Assembly: GCA_029976065.1 (NCBI GenBank)
Contig: JARKNV010000033.1
Coordinates: 1-58,226 of the forward strand
Direction of reading: 5' to 3'
Source: Selenomonadales bacterium
Lineage (GTDB): Bacteria > Bacillota > Negativicutes > Sporomusales > UBA7701
Length of the DNA stretch: 58,226 nt
Within the stretch, counting starts at the first letter, position 1. The number at the start of each line of letters is the position of its first letter. The position numbers were made by a program, and so were the translations under genes. The notes under the pieces were generated by a model. That model did not search any database. It had not been told where the DNA came from and was given only the letters and a program-made list of their open reading frames with translations. Positions 16,320 through 24,027 of the stretch are shown one piece after another.

Positions 16320-17291
16320 ATGAACAAACCGTTTAAATACCTATTGCTTGCAGGTGCCCTCGTCGCCACCCTTTTACTTGCCGCGGGCTGCGGCGCGAAA
16401 ACCAGCACCCCTGCCCCGGCGGCGCCCGCCAAGCTCAAAATCGTCGCCTCCGTCTACCCGGTCTACGAATTCGCCCGCCAGGTAGGCGGCGACAAAATCG
16501 ACCTCACCCAGCTCGTCCCCGCGGGCGCCGAACCCCACGACTGGGAACCCACCGCCAAAGAAATCGTCGCCATCCGGGCGGCCCGCATTTTCCTCTACCA
16601 CGGCGCCGGCTTCGAAGCCCTCGATAAAATCCTCACCCCCGAAACTCTCGGCACCGCCAAAGCCGTAGCCGTAAGCCAGGGAATCCCGCTGCTCAAACCC
16701 GAAGACGACGACCACGCTCATGACCATGATCACAGCAGCGGCGCCAAAAACGCCAAAGGCCACGACCACGGCGACTCCCACCTCTGGCTCGACCCGCTCC
16801 TCGCCCAGAAAGAAGTGGCGGCAATCGCCGACGCCTTCGCCGCCGCCGACCCCCAGAACGCCGACTACTACCGGCAGAACGCCGCCAAATACATCAACGA
16901 ACTCGCCGCCCTCGACAAGGAATACCAAGCCGCTCTCGCCGGCCTGCCCCGCCGCGAAATCGTCACCAGCCACGCCGCCTTCGGCTACCTGGCCGCGCGC
17001 TACGGACTCAAACAACTGCCGATCATGGGCCTTTCCCCCGACAGCGAGCCAACCCCCGAAAAAATGGCCTCGGTCGTGCGCTTCTGCCGCGAACACAACG
17101 TTAAATACATCTTCTTCGAAACGCTCGTCAGCTCCAAGCTCGCCGAAACCATCGCCCACGAAACCGGCGCCAGCCTCCTCGTCCTCAACCCCGTCGAAAA
17201 TCTCACCCCCGAAGAAACACAGCAAGGCAAAAACTACCTCGGCATAATGCGCGACAACCTGGCAAACCTCAAAAAAGCCCTCGCCCAGTAA
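16320..17291 (+). CDS. Zinc/manganese ABC transporter substrate-binding lipoprotein (ZnuA-like)
   Basis: 323 residues. Lipoprotein signal with LLAAGC, then a cluster A-I metal-binding protein: IVASVYPVYEFARQVGG, GAEPHDWEPTAKE (metal His), HLWLDPLL (second His), SHAAFGYLAARYG (third His), and FFETLVSSKLAETIA. The charged loop DDDHAHDHDHSSG plus HDHGDSH at about residues 125-152 is typical for zinc rather than manganese. Co-transcribed with the Fur-type regulator, but no permease or ATPase genes follow, so those must be elsewhere. Confidence 0.9.
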   Translation: MNKPFKYLLLAGALVATLLLAAGCGAKTSTPAPAAPAKLKIVASVYPVYEFARQVGGDKIDLTQLVPAGAEPHDWEPTAKEIVAIRAARIFLYHGAGFEALDKILTPETLGTAKAVAVSQGIPLLKPEDDDHAHDHDHSSGAKNAKGHDHGDSHLWLDPLLAQKEVAAIADAFAAADPQNADYYRQNAAKYINELAALDKEYQAALAGLPRREIVTSHAAFGYLAARYGLKQLPIMGLSPDSEPTPEKMASVVRFCREHNVKYIFFETLVSSKLAETIAHETGASLLVLNPVENLTPEETQQGKNYLGIMRDNLANLKKALAQ

Positions 17292-17298
17292 CAGACAA

Positions 17299-17330
17299 AA
17301 ACCGGCATGCATACACATGCCGGTTTTTCC
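17299..17330 (+). terminator. Intrinsic terminator after znuA-like gene
   Basis: Stem AAACCGGCATG/CATGCCGGTTT followed by TTTCCTTTT. Confidence 0.85.
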
Positions 17331-17337
17331 TTTTCTC

Positions 17338-17667
17338 TTAATCCACGATGAACAACTTTGCTCCCGTCGCTGTCGACGAACGGTGCGGATTCACCCCGTC
17401 GGCCACCTGATAGCTCGTTCCCGCCCTCATCGTGAACTTGCGGCCGTCGTCGAGCTCGGTCACCATCTCGCCCTCCAGCACCAGCAGCACGTGCCCGCGG
17501 CTGCACCAGTGGTCGGCCATATACCCGGGCGTATACTCCACCATCCGCACGCGGATATTGCCCATCTCAAAAGTCCGCCAGTACGCCTTCCCGGTAATGC
17601 CCGCGTGCTCCGTCGCCGGCACCGCGCTCCAGTCCACCGTGCAGAAGGGCACCTCCGTAATAACCAT
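17338..17667 (-). CDS. Small cupin protein (DHCW-motif type)
   Basis: 109 residues, a single cupin barrel. YMADHWCSRGHVLLVLEGEMVTELDDG contains the DH-W-C signature of a small cupin group, followed by the second cupin motif GTSYQVADGVNPHRSS. Function unknown; metal binding through the His residues is likely. It is 20 bp downstream of the GntR gene on the same strand. Confidence 0.75.
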   Translation of the reverse strand: MVITEVPFCTVDWSAVPATEHAGITGKAYWRTFEMGNIRVRMVEYTPGYMADHWCSRGHVLLVLEGEMVTELDDGRKFTMRAGTSYQVADGVNPHRSSTATGAKLFIVD

Positions 17668-17687
17668 CCGTAATCCTCCCCTTTCCC

Positions 17688-18641
17688 TCAGTCCCGCTCC
17701 GCCAGAAACTTTCTCAGCAGCTCCACGCCGCCCCGCTCCAGGACATTGCCGAACTCCATCACCTCCACGCCCGGCGGCACGAGCCTGCGCACATCCTCCA
17801 CCACCGACCGGCAGCCGGCGATCACCTTAACCTCGCTCAGCATCTTCGCCACCGCCGCGTTGTCGGTATAGGTGATGCATTCGTAATCTATATGCCCGAG
17901 CCCGGCGGCGCCCAGCGAACCGGACATTGCCTCCGTGCTCGCCTCCGTCCCGCAAATGAAACCCACCTTCGTGCCCGGGGGCAGCTGGGCCACCTGCATC
18001 AGCGCCGACATCTCCGGCGCCGGCATGATCGCGATCACCTTCTTGTCCAGCGGCTCGCAAATCGCTTTCACGTCCTCCACATGGAAGAAAGTCGTCACAA
18101 CCACGTCGACGGCCGGCGCCGCCTGGTCGTCCATCCTGTCCGCCAGGTTGGACAGCAGGCAGCCCTCCACCGTCACCATGATCTCCTTCTCCAGCGACTT
18201 GACGTAGAAATTCACATCCGGCGGATTGCACTCCACGAACAGCACCCTTGTCGCCCGCGCCGGACTAAGCCCCAGCACCGTCTGGCTGAAAACGACCGTA
18301 AACAAATCCTCGGCGCCGAACCCCAGCTCGCGCGCCCTATCCAGCGCCTCGCGGGCCAACTCGATCAGCGCCTGCTTCCGTTTCAGCCCCGGATCGGCCG
18401 GCAAATCATCGGCCACATATGTCCCCTGACCGTGCTTCGTCACGATGACTCCCTCTTTTTCCAGCTCCTTATATGCAACGATAACGGTATTCTTATTGAT
18501 CCTGAGATACCCCGCCAAATCCTTCGGCGGCGGCAGCTTCGTCCCCGGCTGCAAATCGCCGTTGAGCAAAAAATACTTGATCTGTTCCTTCAGTTGCTGA
18601 TAGATGGGGAACTCCGTCTTCTTGTTAAGCTGAAACTCCAT
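17688..18641 (-). CDS. GntR-family transcriptional regulator with C-terminal sensor domain
   Basis: 317 residues. Residues 1-78 are a GntR winged helix: PIYQQLKEQIKYFLLNGDLQPGTKLPP, then LRINKNTVIVAYKELEKEGVIVTKHGQGTYV. The remainder has periplasmic-binding-protein-like alternation (ATRVLFVECNPPDVNFYVKSLEKEI, KVGFICGTEASTEAMSG) and probably senses a ligand. It is overlapped by the small acetyltransferase gene and followed by a cupin gene. The long palindrome at 18970-19015 upstream of the cluster is the likely autoregulatory operator. Confidence 0.85.
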   Translation of the reverse strand: MEFQLNKKTEFPIYQQLKEQIKYFLLNGDLQPGTKLPPPKDLAGYLRINKNTVIVAYKELEKEGVIVTKHGQGTYVADDLPADPGLKRKQALIELAREALDRARELGFGAEDLFTVVFSQTVLGLSPARATRVLFVECNPPDVNFYVKSLEKEIMVTVEGCLLSNLADRMDDQAAPAVDVVVTTFFHVEDVKAICEPLDKKVIAIMPAPEMSALMQVAQLPPGTKVGFICGTEASTEAMSGSLGAAGLGHIDYECITYTDNAAVAKMLSEVKVIAGCRSVVEDVRRLVPPGVEVMEFGNVLERGGVELLRKFLAERD

Positions 18642-18946
18642 TGTGTCACCCCGCAGCTTCTCGGTTCGTTTTCAGTCAGTAAACCATTCACCGCCTTAGC
18701 CATAATCTCCTCCACCAACTGCTGACCAAAAAGCGGGTGGACCACCGCCCAATCCCGCGAAACCCCGCCGGGTCCCCGAAAATAAACGCCCAGGAGCTCC
18801 GCGCCCCGCGTCAGAACGAAATAATTCCTCAGTCCGGCGGCGAGCGCCGCCTCGTCGGCCGTCCGGCCCTCGCAATGCATAAGCCGCCACATCCCGGGGA
18901 TGTCGGTCCTCCTCGCCGCCCGCACGCTGATAACGCCGTCCACCAT
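18590..18946 (-). CDS. Short GNAT-like N-acetyltransferase family protein
   Basis: 118 residues. VISVRAARRTDIPGMWRLMH and the following AALAAGLRNYFVLTRGAELLGVYF resemble the first half of a GNAT fold, but the acetyl-CoA P-loop (RxxGxG) is missing, so it is truncated or divergent. Its last 52 bp overlap the start of the GntR gene in another frame, which suggests coupled translation. ATG at 18946 chosen over GTG at 18955 because the ribosome site is equally weak and the family usually starts near VISVR. Confidence 0.5.
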   Translation of the reverse strand: MVDGVISVRAARRTDIPGMWRLMHCEGRTADEAALAAGLRNYFVLTRGAELLGVYFRGPGGVSRDWAVVHPLFGQQLVEEIMAKAVNGLLTENEPRSCGVTQWSFSLTRRRSSPSISN

Positions 18947-18969
18947 TCTCCGCACCCTCTTTACATATA

Positions 18970-19015
18970 ACCATTTAACTAGATTACTAATTTATTAGTA
19001 ATCTAGTTAAATGGT
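18970..19015. promoter_or_regulatory. 46-bp perfect palindrome, probable operator
   Basis: Two 21-bp arms match perfectly around a 4-base TTTA centre (18991-18994); the inner half-site reads CTAGATTACTAA. It is strongly AT-rich in a GC-rich setting and lies just upstream of the acetyltransferase-GntR-cupin cluster. It has no T-run, so it is better read as an operator, perhaps two adjacent GntR dyads, than as a terminator. Confidence 0.65.
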
Positions 19016-19127
19016 AACAAATCCCCTGGCGGCTGTCAATCCTTATTTTTCCTGCCAAGCCTTATTTTCAGTTACCCCGCCTTGCGGTATGATAAAAGTG
19101 CATACTAATCCCGCAGGTGATTGTTAA

Positions 19128-19451
19128 ATGAGCGACGACATCCTCCACCTTCTCGCCGAGCAGCGCATCCGCGACGCCATCGAAAACGGCGAATTCGACG
19201 ACCTCCCCGGCAAAGGCAAACCCCTCCCGCCCGACAACCTCAGCCTCGTCCCGGCCGACCGGCGGGCCGCCTACAAGATCCTCCGCAACGCCGGCCAACT
19301 GCCCGTCGAAATGGACCTCAAAAAGGAAATCGCCGCCCTCGAGCAAACGCTTCCCAGCGCGACCGACGAAGAAAAACCGCGGATAAAACGCAAACTCACC
19401 GAAAAGACCACCCTCTTAAACATCCTCATGGAAAAAAACCGCCGCCGCTAA
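19128..19451 (+). CDS. DUF1992 (DnaJ-C28-like) protein
   Basis: 107 residues, the normal size. The family signature is unmistakable: LLAEQRIRDAIENGEFDDLPGKGKPL, followed by RAAYKILRNAGQLPVEMDLKKEI. Function is unknown; the domain occurs next to J-domains in eukaryotes, hence its usual name. ATG start. A terminator follows within 10 bp. Confidence 0.9.
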   Translation: MSDDILHLLAEQRIRDAIENGEFDDLPGKGKPLPPDNLSLVPADRRAAYKILRNAGQLPVEMDLKKEIAALEQTLPSATDEEKPRIKRKLTEKTTLLNILMEKNRRR

Positions 19452-19452
19452 A

Positions 19453-19484
19453 AAAGAGCCCGACCGGTCATGGTCAGGCTCTTT
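19453..19484 (+). terminator. Intrinsic terminator, probably bidirectional
   Basis: Stem AAAGAGCC..ACC with GGT..GGCTCTTT, then CCTTATTCC; it sits between the convergent DUF1992 and GNAT genes. Confidence 0.75.
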
Positions 19485-19493
19485 CCTTATTCC

Positions 19494-20342
19494 TCAGCCC
19501 AGTTCAAAGGTCGTCACGCCGAAAACCTTCGCCAGCGGTACGGCCGGAGCTTGCCGCGAATACATCCTCGCCGTGGAAAACACCTTCTGCAGCCGGTAGC
19601 GGCTGGCAAGCCCGACCGCCGCGGCATTGACCTCCGGCACGTCGAGATACACCGGCTCGCCCCGGGTGCGCGCCGCCAGGGCGGTGAACAGCTCGTCGGC
19701 TATCCCCTCGTCGTCGGCGAACAGCGGCCCGATCTTATACCCCTGCCGGCAGGGGCGTAGCACCCCGTAGCCGGCCAGCCGCCCGTTGCGCCGATAACCC
19801 AGCGCCGCCCCCTCCGGCTGGGCGATCCAGGCCTGCAGGAAAGCGCCGCGGTCCGTGCCGAATACCGCGCCGTCGTAAGCGGCCACCGCCCCGGGCCCCA
19901 GCTCGGCCAACGGCACGACATTATCGCTCACCCGATCCGCCGCCAGACCGACCCCCTCGTAGCGGGCGTTCTGATAAGCCAGGCGGAAACCCGATCGCCG
20001 GTAATTGTCCTGCTGAGCCACAACCCCGTCCAGGCCGATATTGCGGCCGGCCAGCCTGTCCATCGCCGCCTGCCACAGCCGGATGCCCATCCCCCGGCCG
20101 CGGCGCTCCGGCACCATCATATAGAAGCCCAGGAAACCGTAATCCTGTCCGTACCTTACCGCCGAAATGCACCCCACCGGCTCGCCGTCCAGGGTGCCGA
20201 GCAGGAACCCCTCCGGGTCGGCGGCGTAAAAGCAGTCCGCGTCATACTTCCCGGGATTCCAGCCCTCGCGGGCCGCCCACTCCACTGCGTAATCCAACTC
20301 GGCCCGTTCCATGGTCTTGATGACAAACCCCTTGTCCGCCAT
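19494..20342 (-). CDS. GNAT family N-acetyltransferase with C-terminal GNAT-like domain
   Basis: 282 residues. The N-terminal half is a full GNAT domain: VEWAAREGWNPGKYDADCF, VGCISAVRYGQDYGFLGFYMMVPERRGRGMGIRLWQ with the acetyl-CoA loop RRGRGMG near residues 80-86. The C-terminal 130 residues resemble the DUF1248-type second domain found in this class. Substrate unknown. ATG at 20342 has GGAGGG eight bases upstream. It lies 20 bp after the dehydrogenase gene on the same strand, so they are probably co-transcribed. Confidence 0.8.
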   Translation of the reverse strand: MADKGFVIKTMERAELDYAVEWAAREGWNPGKYDADCFYAADPEGFLLGTLDGEPVGCISAVRYGQDYGFLGFYMMVPERRGRGMGIRLWQAAMDRLAGRNIGLDGVVAQQDNYRRSGFRLAYQNARYEGVGLAADRVSDNVVPLAELGPGAVAAYDGAVFGTDRGAFLQAWIAQPEGAALGYRRNGRLAGYGVLRPCRQGYKIGPLFADDEGIADELFTALAARTRGEPVYLDVPEVNAAAVGLASRYRLQKVFSTARMYSRQAPAVPLAKVFGVTTFELG

Positions 20343-20362
20343 CAGCCAGCCCTCCCCTGCTT

Positions 20363-21451
20363 CTACGGCTTGATAACCGCCTTCATCACCCGGCAATGCT
20401 CGACATCGTCGATCGCCTTGTTCGCCTCATCCAGGCCGTAATGGCGGGACACCATCTTCTCCCAGGCGAACCGTCCGCGATATTTCCCCATAACCAGGAT
20501 CGAACGGTAAAAATGACTGAGGTCGATCCCCCAGACGCCTTTCATCGTCAGATGCTTCTTGTTCAGCAGCCAATGCGGGTTCACCGTCACGTCGCCGTTA
20601 TCGGTGTACTGCCCGGCCACCACATACGTCCCGGCATCGCGGGCCATCGCCATCCCCTCGGCGACCGCGCCCGGCGACCCCGTCGCCTCGATCACCACAT
20701 CCGCGCCCCGGCCGCCGGTCAGCTCCTTCACGGCCTTCACGCGCTCCTCGGCCTTCGTCGCCTCGATATTGATAACCTCGTCCACGCCGAACTCGCGCGC
20801 CAGCTCGAGCCTCAGCGCCGGCCCGCCGACAACGATCACCCTGATCGCCCCCACCAGTTGCGACAAAATCGCCGCATTGAGGCCCACCGGGCCGCTGCCC
20901 TGGACGACGACCGTGTCGCCCAGCTTGATCCCGGCCTGCTCCACCGCGTGGAACGCCGTCGGCAAGCCGCAGCCGCCGCCGATGAAAACCGCCGGATCGA
21001 GCCCCGCCGGCAGCTTCACGATCTTCACCCCCGGCTTCAGATAAATCTTCGTGCTCCAGCCGCCGAGAATGCCGTCCCCCAGCCCGTACGTTATGCCGTA
21101 CACCTTGCGCTGCGGGCAGCGGGTCGACGTCTTCGCCACCAGACAGTACCAGCAATTGTTGCATGTCTCGTGCACATCCAGGAACGTCACTACGTCCCCT
21201 TCCCTGAGAACATTGCCGTCCACATCGCGGACCTCGCCGTTCATCCGGCCCATCCGCCCCACATTGATATGGCCCTGGATTATCGGATACGGCACCCCCG
21301 CCAGGCGGCCGTGATAAAGATGCACATCGGTGCCGCACACCTCGCTGTATATCGTCTCCAGCCACGCCGCCCCCTGCTCCAGCTCGGGCTCCGGCAGCTC
21401 CCGGACCGCCAGGGGCGTCAGCGGTTTCTCCAAAATCGCAGCGCGAATCAT
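20363..21451 (-). CDS. Zinc-dependent medium-chain dehydrogenase (alcohol dehydrogenase-like)
   Basis: 362 residues. Catalytic-zinc region EVCGTDVHLYHGRL (Cys-Gly-Thr-Asp), structural-zinc cluster CNNCWYCLVAKTSTRC, catalytic-site FIGGGCGLPTAFHAVEQAG and NAD-binding VVVQGSGPVGLNAAILSQLVGA. The usual GHE motif reads GHINVG, so the nearby Glu is replaced by Ile, as in some specialised members. The product could be a sugar-alcohol or phosphonate-type alcohol dehydrogenase; not resolvable. ATG with AAAGGAG. Confidence 0.8.
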   Translation of the reverse strand: MIRAAILEKPLTPLAVRELPEPELEQGAAWLETIYSEVCGTDVHLYHGRLAGVPYPIIQGHINVGRMGRMNGEVRDVDGNVLREGDVVTFLDVHETCNNCWYCLVAKTSTRCPQRKVYGITYGLGDGILGGWSTKIYLKPGVKIVKLPAGLDPAVFIGGGCGLPTAFHAVEQAGIKLGDTVVVQGSGPVGLNAAILSQLVGAIRVIVVGGPALRLELAREFGVDEVINIEATKAEERVKAVKELTGGRGADVVIEATGSPGAVAEGMAMARDAGTYVVAGQYTDNGDVTVNPHWLLNKKHLTMKGVWGIDLSHFYRSILVMGKYRGRFAWEKMVSRHYGLDEANKAIDDVEHCRVMKAVIKP

Positions 21452-21572
21452 ATAACACCATCTCCTTTTACAAATTATTACACTCTTTCGGCACAAACCG
21501 GCCAAACCCTCTCTGCCCACCGCCGGCATTTGACCGCGCTCCCCGCACAAGGAACCCGTTGCGCTGCATCGA

Positions 21573-21599
21573 CATACTATGTTAACAGAAACATACTAT
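21573..21599 (+). promoter_or_regulatory. Repeated CATACTAT boxes, candidate sporulation promoter
   Basis: CATACTAT occurs twice (21573-21580 and 21592-21599), 19 bp apart, directly upstream of the Cys-rich gene. This resembles the -10 of mother-cell sigma factors SigE/SigK (CATA-N3-TA). The first copy with an AC 17 bp upstream would leave room for a leader; the second is too close to the ribosome site to be the -10 and may serve as a regulator site. Confidence 0.4.
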
Positions 21600-21618
21600 C
21601 TTTAGGAGGTGATCCACT

Positions 21619-21894
21619 ATGCCCAAGCGCCGCCGCAAGCGGCCACGCCCCACCTTCACCGACTGGGATCACGTCACCAGGCCGCCCACCAAAATCCTCC
21701 CCGTGGGCTTCCCCTTCGTCACCTGCCGGCCCGTATGCCCCTGCTCTCCCTGCGCCGCCAGTGTCTGTATGCCTGTAACCGACGGCATATGCCAGCCAGG
21801 CACCCTCTTCTTCCCCACCACCTGCCTGCCCTCCGAAACCTGCCTGCCGACCGTGCCGCCCGGATGCGTGCCCCGCCCCTGCTTCCCCGTCTAA
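21619..21894 (+). CDS. Cys/Pro-rich small protein, candidate spore coat component
   Basis: 91 residues with a basic start (PKRRRKRPRP) and then 12 cysteines with many prolines: CRPVCPCSPCAASVC, CQPG, CLPSETCLP, CVPRPCFPV. No signal peptide. Such compact Cys-rich proteins with a very strong ribosome site (AGGAGGTGATC) and a CATACTAT-type promoter are common among clostridial spore coat and crust proteins. The assignment is by composition and promoter only. GC content matches its surroundings. Confidence 0.55.
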   Translation: MPKRRRKRPRPTFTDWDHVTRPPTKILPVGFPFVTCRPVCPCSPCAASVCMPVTDGICQPGTLFFPTTCLPSETCLPTVPPGCVPRPCFPV

Positions 21895-21949
21895 CAACGG
21901 CCGTTGATAAGCGAAACTTGGCTCGGGCAAACTGCCCGAGCCTTAGTTG

Positions 21950-22095
21950 AGCTATCCGTGCCATCGGCACGGGAAAGCCCCATCTGCGGCGTACCCGCAA
22001 GGGGCAGGCCGCCGTTCTAGAGTGCTGAAGCACCAAGAACGGCGCGCTTGCTCCTCGGCTGCCTAGTATCTGGGGGGCTCTGAACGTCCTCATAC
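21950..22095. repeat. Intergenic palindromic repeat, copy 1 (with insert)
   Basis: Contains CCATCTGCGGCG at one side and CTTGCTCCTCGGCTGCC..ATCTGGGGGGCTCTGAAC at the other, as in the copy at 23163. Between them is an inserted block with GTACCCGCAAGGGGCAGG, which also occurs at about 52536. Short self-complementary pieces (GTGCCATCGGCAC, CGTTCTAG..CAAGAACG) suggest an RNA or DNA hairpin structure. No gene seen in 21895-22162. Confidence 0.55.
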
Positions 22096-22162
22096 ATATA
22101 CGATTCTTTCTACTTCTTATGCTATAATATTCATACCAACACTCCCGACCGGAGGTACATGC

Positions 22163-23155
22163 GTGAAAAAAAATATCGTCATCCTCGGCACCGGCGGCAC
22201 CATCGCCGGCAAAGCCTCCTCCAGCACCGAAACCGCCTGCTACACATCCGCCCTCCTCACCATCGACGCCCTCATCGCCGCAGTCCCCGCCCTCCAGGAC
22301 ATCGCCGCCGTATCCGGCGAGCAGCTCGCCCAGCTCGACAGCGCCGACATGACCCATGCCGTCTGGCTCGCCCTCGCCGCCCGCATAAATACCCTCCTCG
22401 CCTCGCCCGCCGTCGACGGCATCGTCGTCACCCACGGCACCGACACCATGGAAGAAACCGCCTACTTCCTCAACCTCGTCGTCAAAAGCGCCAAGCCCGT
22501 CGTCATGGTCGGCGCCCTCAGGCCCGCCAACGTCATCAGCACCGACGGCCCCATGAACCTCTACGACGCCGTCGCCCTCGCCGCCGACGACGCTGCCGCC
22601 GGCAACGGCGTCCTCGTCTCCCTCAACGACACCATCAACTGCAGCCGCGACGTCACGAAAACAAACACCGCCCTCCAGGACGCCTTCAAAGCCCCCGAGC
22701 TCGGCTACCTCGGCTACATCCAGGCCGGCCGGCCCTACTTCTACCGCCGTCCCGCCCGCAAGCACACCTTCGCCGCCGAATTCGACCTCACCGGCCTCAC
22801 CGCCCTGCCCAAAGTCGAAATCATCTACACCTACGTCGACAGCGACTGCTCCCTCGCCACGGCGGCCGCGGCCGCCGGCGCCAAAGGCATCGTCGTCGCC
22901 GGCGTCGGCAACGGCGGCATGTCCGCCGCCGCCCGCGAAACCCTCGCCGGCCTGGCCCGCCGCGGCATCGTCATCGTCCGCAGCACCCGCGTCTCCAGCG
23001 GCATCGTCACCCGCAACAGCGCCGTCTGCGACGACGACTGCGGCTTCATCGCCGCCGACACCCTCAATCCCCAAAAAGCCCGCGTCCTCCTGATGCTGGC
23101 GCTGACGAGGACGGCGGACCCAGCCTCAATCCAGCGCATGTTCTTTGAGTATTAG
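22163..23155 (+). CDS. L-asparaginase (type I/II bacterial family)
   Basis: 330 residues. Both active-site signatures are present: ILGTGGTIAGKA near the N-terminus with the nucleophilic Thr, and GIVVTHGTDTMEETAYFL (Thr-Asp pair). VVMVGALRPANVISTDGPMNLYDAV is also typical. Hydrolyses asparagine to aspartate and ammonia. There is no signal peptide, so the enzyme should be cytosolic. GTG start with GGAGGT. The gene is bracketed by two members of an intergenic repeat family. Confidence 0.93.
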   Translation: MKKNIVILGTGGTIAGKASSSTETACYTSALLTIDALIAAVPALQDIAAVSGEQLAQLDSADMTHAVWLALAARINTLLASPAVDGIVVTHGTDTMEETAYFLNLVVKSAKPVVMVGALRPANVISTDGPMNLYDAVALAADDAAAGNGVLVSLNDTINCSRDVTKTNTALQDAFKAPELGYLGYIQAGRPYFYRRPARKHTFAAEFDLTGLTALPKVEIIYTYVDSDCSLATAAAAAGAKGIVVAGVGNGGMSAAARETLAGLARRGIVIVRSTRVSSGIVTRNSAVCDDDCGFIAADTLNPQKARVLLMLALTRTADPASIQRMFFEY

Positions 23156-23162
23156 CGGCTTA

Positions 23163-23295
23163 GTACAAAGCGGCCGCCCAGAAGCGCCCATCTGCGGCGT
23201 TGCTCCTCGGCTGCCATCCTCAGCGTACGTATGTGTACGCTTCCGGTGTCAGCCTCCGGTGCGCCTTGCATCTGGGCACTTCTGAACGGCCGTGC
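23163..23295. repeat. Intergenic palindromic repeat, copy 2
   Basis: An imperfect inverted repeat about 130 bp long: CAGAAGCGCCCATCTGC at the left is matched by GCATCTGGGCACTTCTG at the right, with a central AGCGTACGT/TGTACGCT hairpin. The same design is seen at 43131 and 51745. Confidence 0.65.
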
Positions 23296-23326
23296 GTAAT
23301 TCTTCTTTTGGAACGCTCCAAATGCT

Positions 23327-23355
23327 AAAGCCGCCCGTACGGGCGGCTTTTAATG
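23327..23355. terminator. Bidirectional intrinsic terminator
   Basis: Perfect stem AAAGCCGCCC-GTAC-GGGCGGCTTT with T-rich flank, between the convergent asparaginase and flavin reductase genes. Confidence 0.85.
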
Positions 23356-23359
23356 TTTC

Positions 23360-23926
23360 CTATTTCTTATAATCCTTCCCCAAGGTCCAGCCCTTGCCGA
23401 GCATTGGGCCGAGGCCCCAGTAGCGGTTGTCGAACATCGAGAACACCACCGGCTTCATCTTCGTCACATCCGGCATCCCGTCGGTCAGGTACTCCTCCCC
23501 GGCGTGCGTCTCCACGATCTCGCCGATCACCACATAATCGTTGCCGCCCATGTCCAGCACCTCGCGCACCCTGCACTCCATGCCGAGCGGACACTCCCTG
23601 ATCATCGGCGCCCCGGCGACCTCGCCGCGGAATACCTCGAACAGCCCGCTCTTGTCCGCCTTCGCGCCCGACACCATTCCCGCGTAATCGGCCGCCGCCA
23701 GCATACCCTCGGACGGGATATTCACGCTGAACGCCTTGTTGGCCAGCAGCCCCTTCGTGCTGTGATGGTTCCGGTTGATGCCGATCGCCACCATGCCGGG
23801 GTTCATATTCACAATCCCGCAAAACGCGATCGTCAGGAAATTGGCCTTCCCGTCCACCTCCGTCCCCACAAGCACCACCGGATACGGATACAGGAACGGC
23901 CTGTTGCCGAGCTTCCTTTTCGCCAT
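23360..23926 (-). CDS. Flavin reductase-like FMN-binding protein
   Basis: 188 residues. Split-barrel flavin reductase fold: PVVLVGTEVDGKANFLTIAFCGIVNMNPGMVAIGI, then HHSTKGLLANKAFSVNIPS, which is the FMN phosphate region of this family. Likely uses FMN as cofactor or substrate; physiological partner unknown. ATG with GGAGGA upstream. It is transcribed alone, followed by a strong terminator. Confidence 0.88.
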   Translation of the reverse strand: MAKRKLGNRPFLYPYPVVLVGTEVDGKANFLTIAFCGIVNMNPGMVAIGINRNHHSTKGLLANKAFSVNIPSEGMLAAADYAGMVSGAKADKSGLFEVFRGEVAGAPMIRECPLGMECRVREVLDMGGNDYVVIGEIVETHAGEEYLTDGMPDVTKMKPVVFSMFDNRYWGLGPMLGKGWTLGKDYKK

Positions 23927-24027
23927 ACACTTTCCTCCTCGCGCACTATGCCCATATCACTATATAAATCATATCTCCGCTCCGCCCGCCCTGTCAATAT
24001 TTACCTCCGGCCGCCGTTTTTCCCCTT

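Noticed and set aside
16680..16780. His-rich repeat region in the ZnuA-like gene as a separate repeat feature
   Set aside because: It is the normal metal-binding loop of zinc-binding proteins of this family.
18590..18641. Moving the GntR start downstream to avoid overlap with the acetyltransferase gene
   Set aside because: The winged-helix domain begins within the first ten residues of the proposed protein, so the overlap is accepted.
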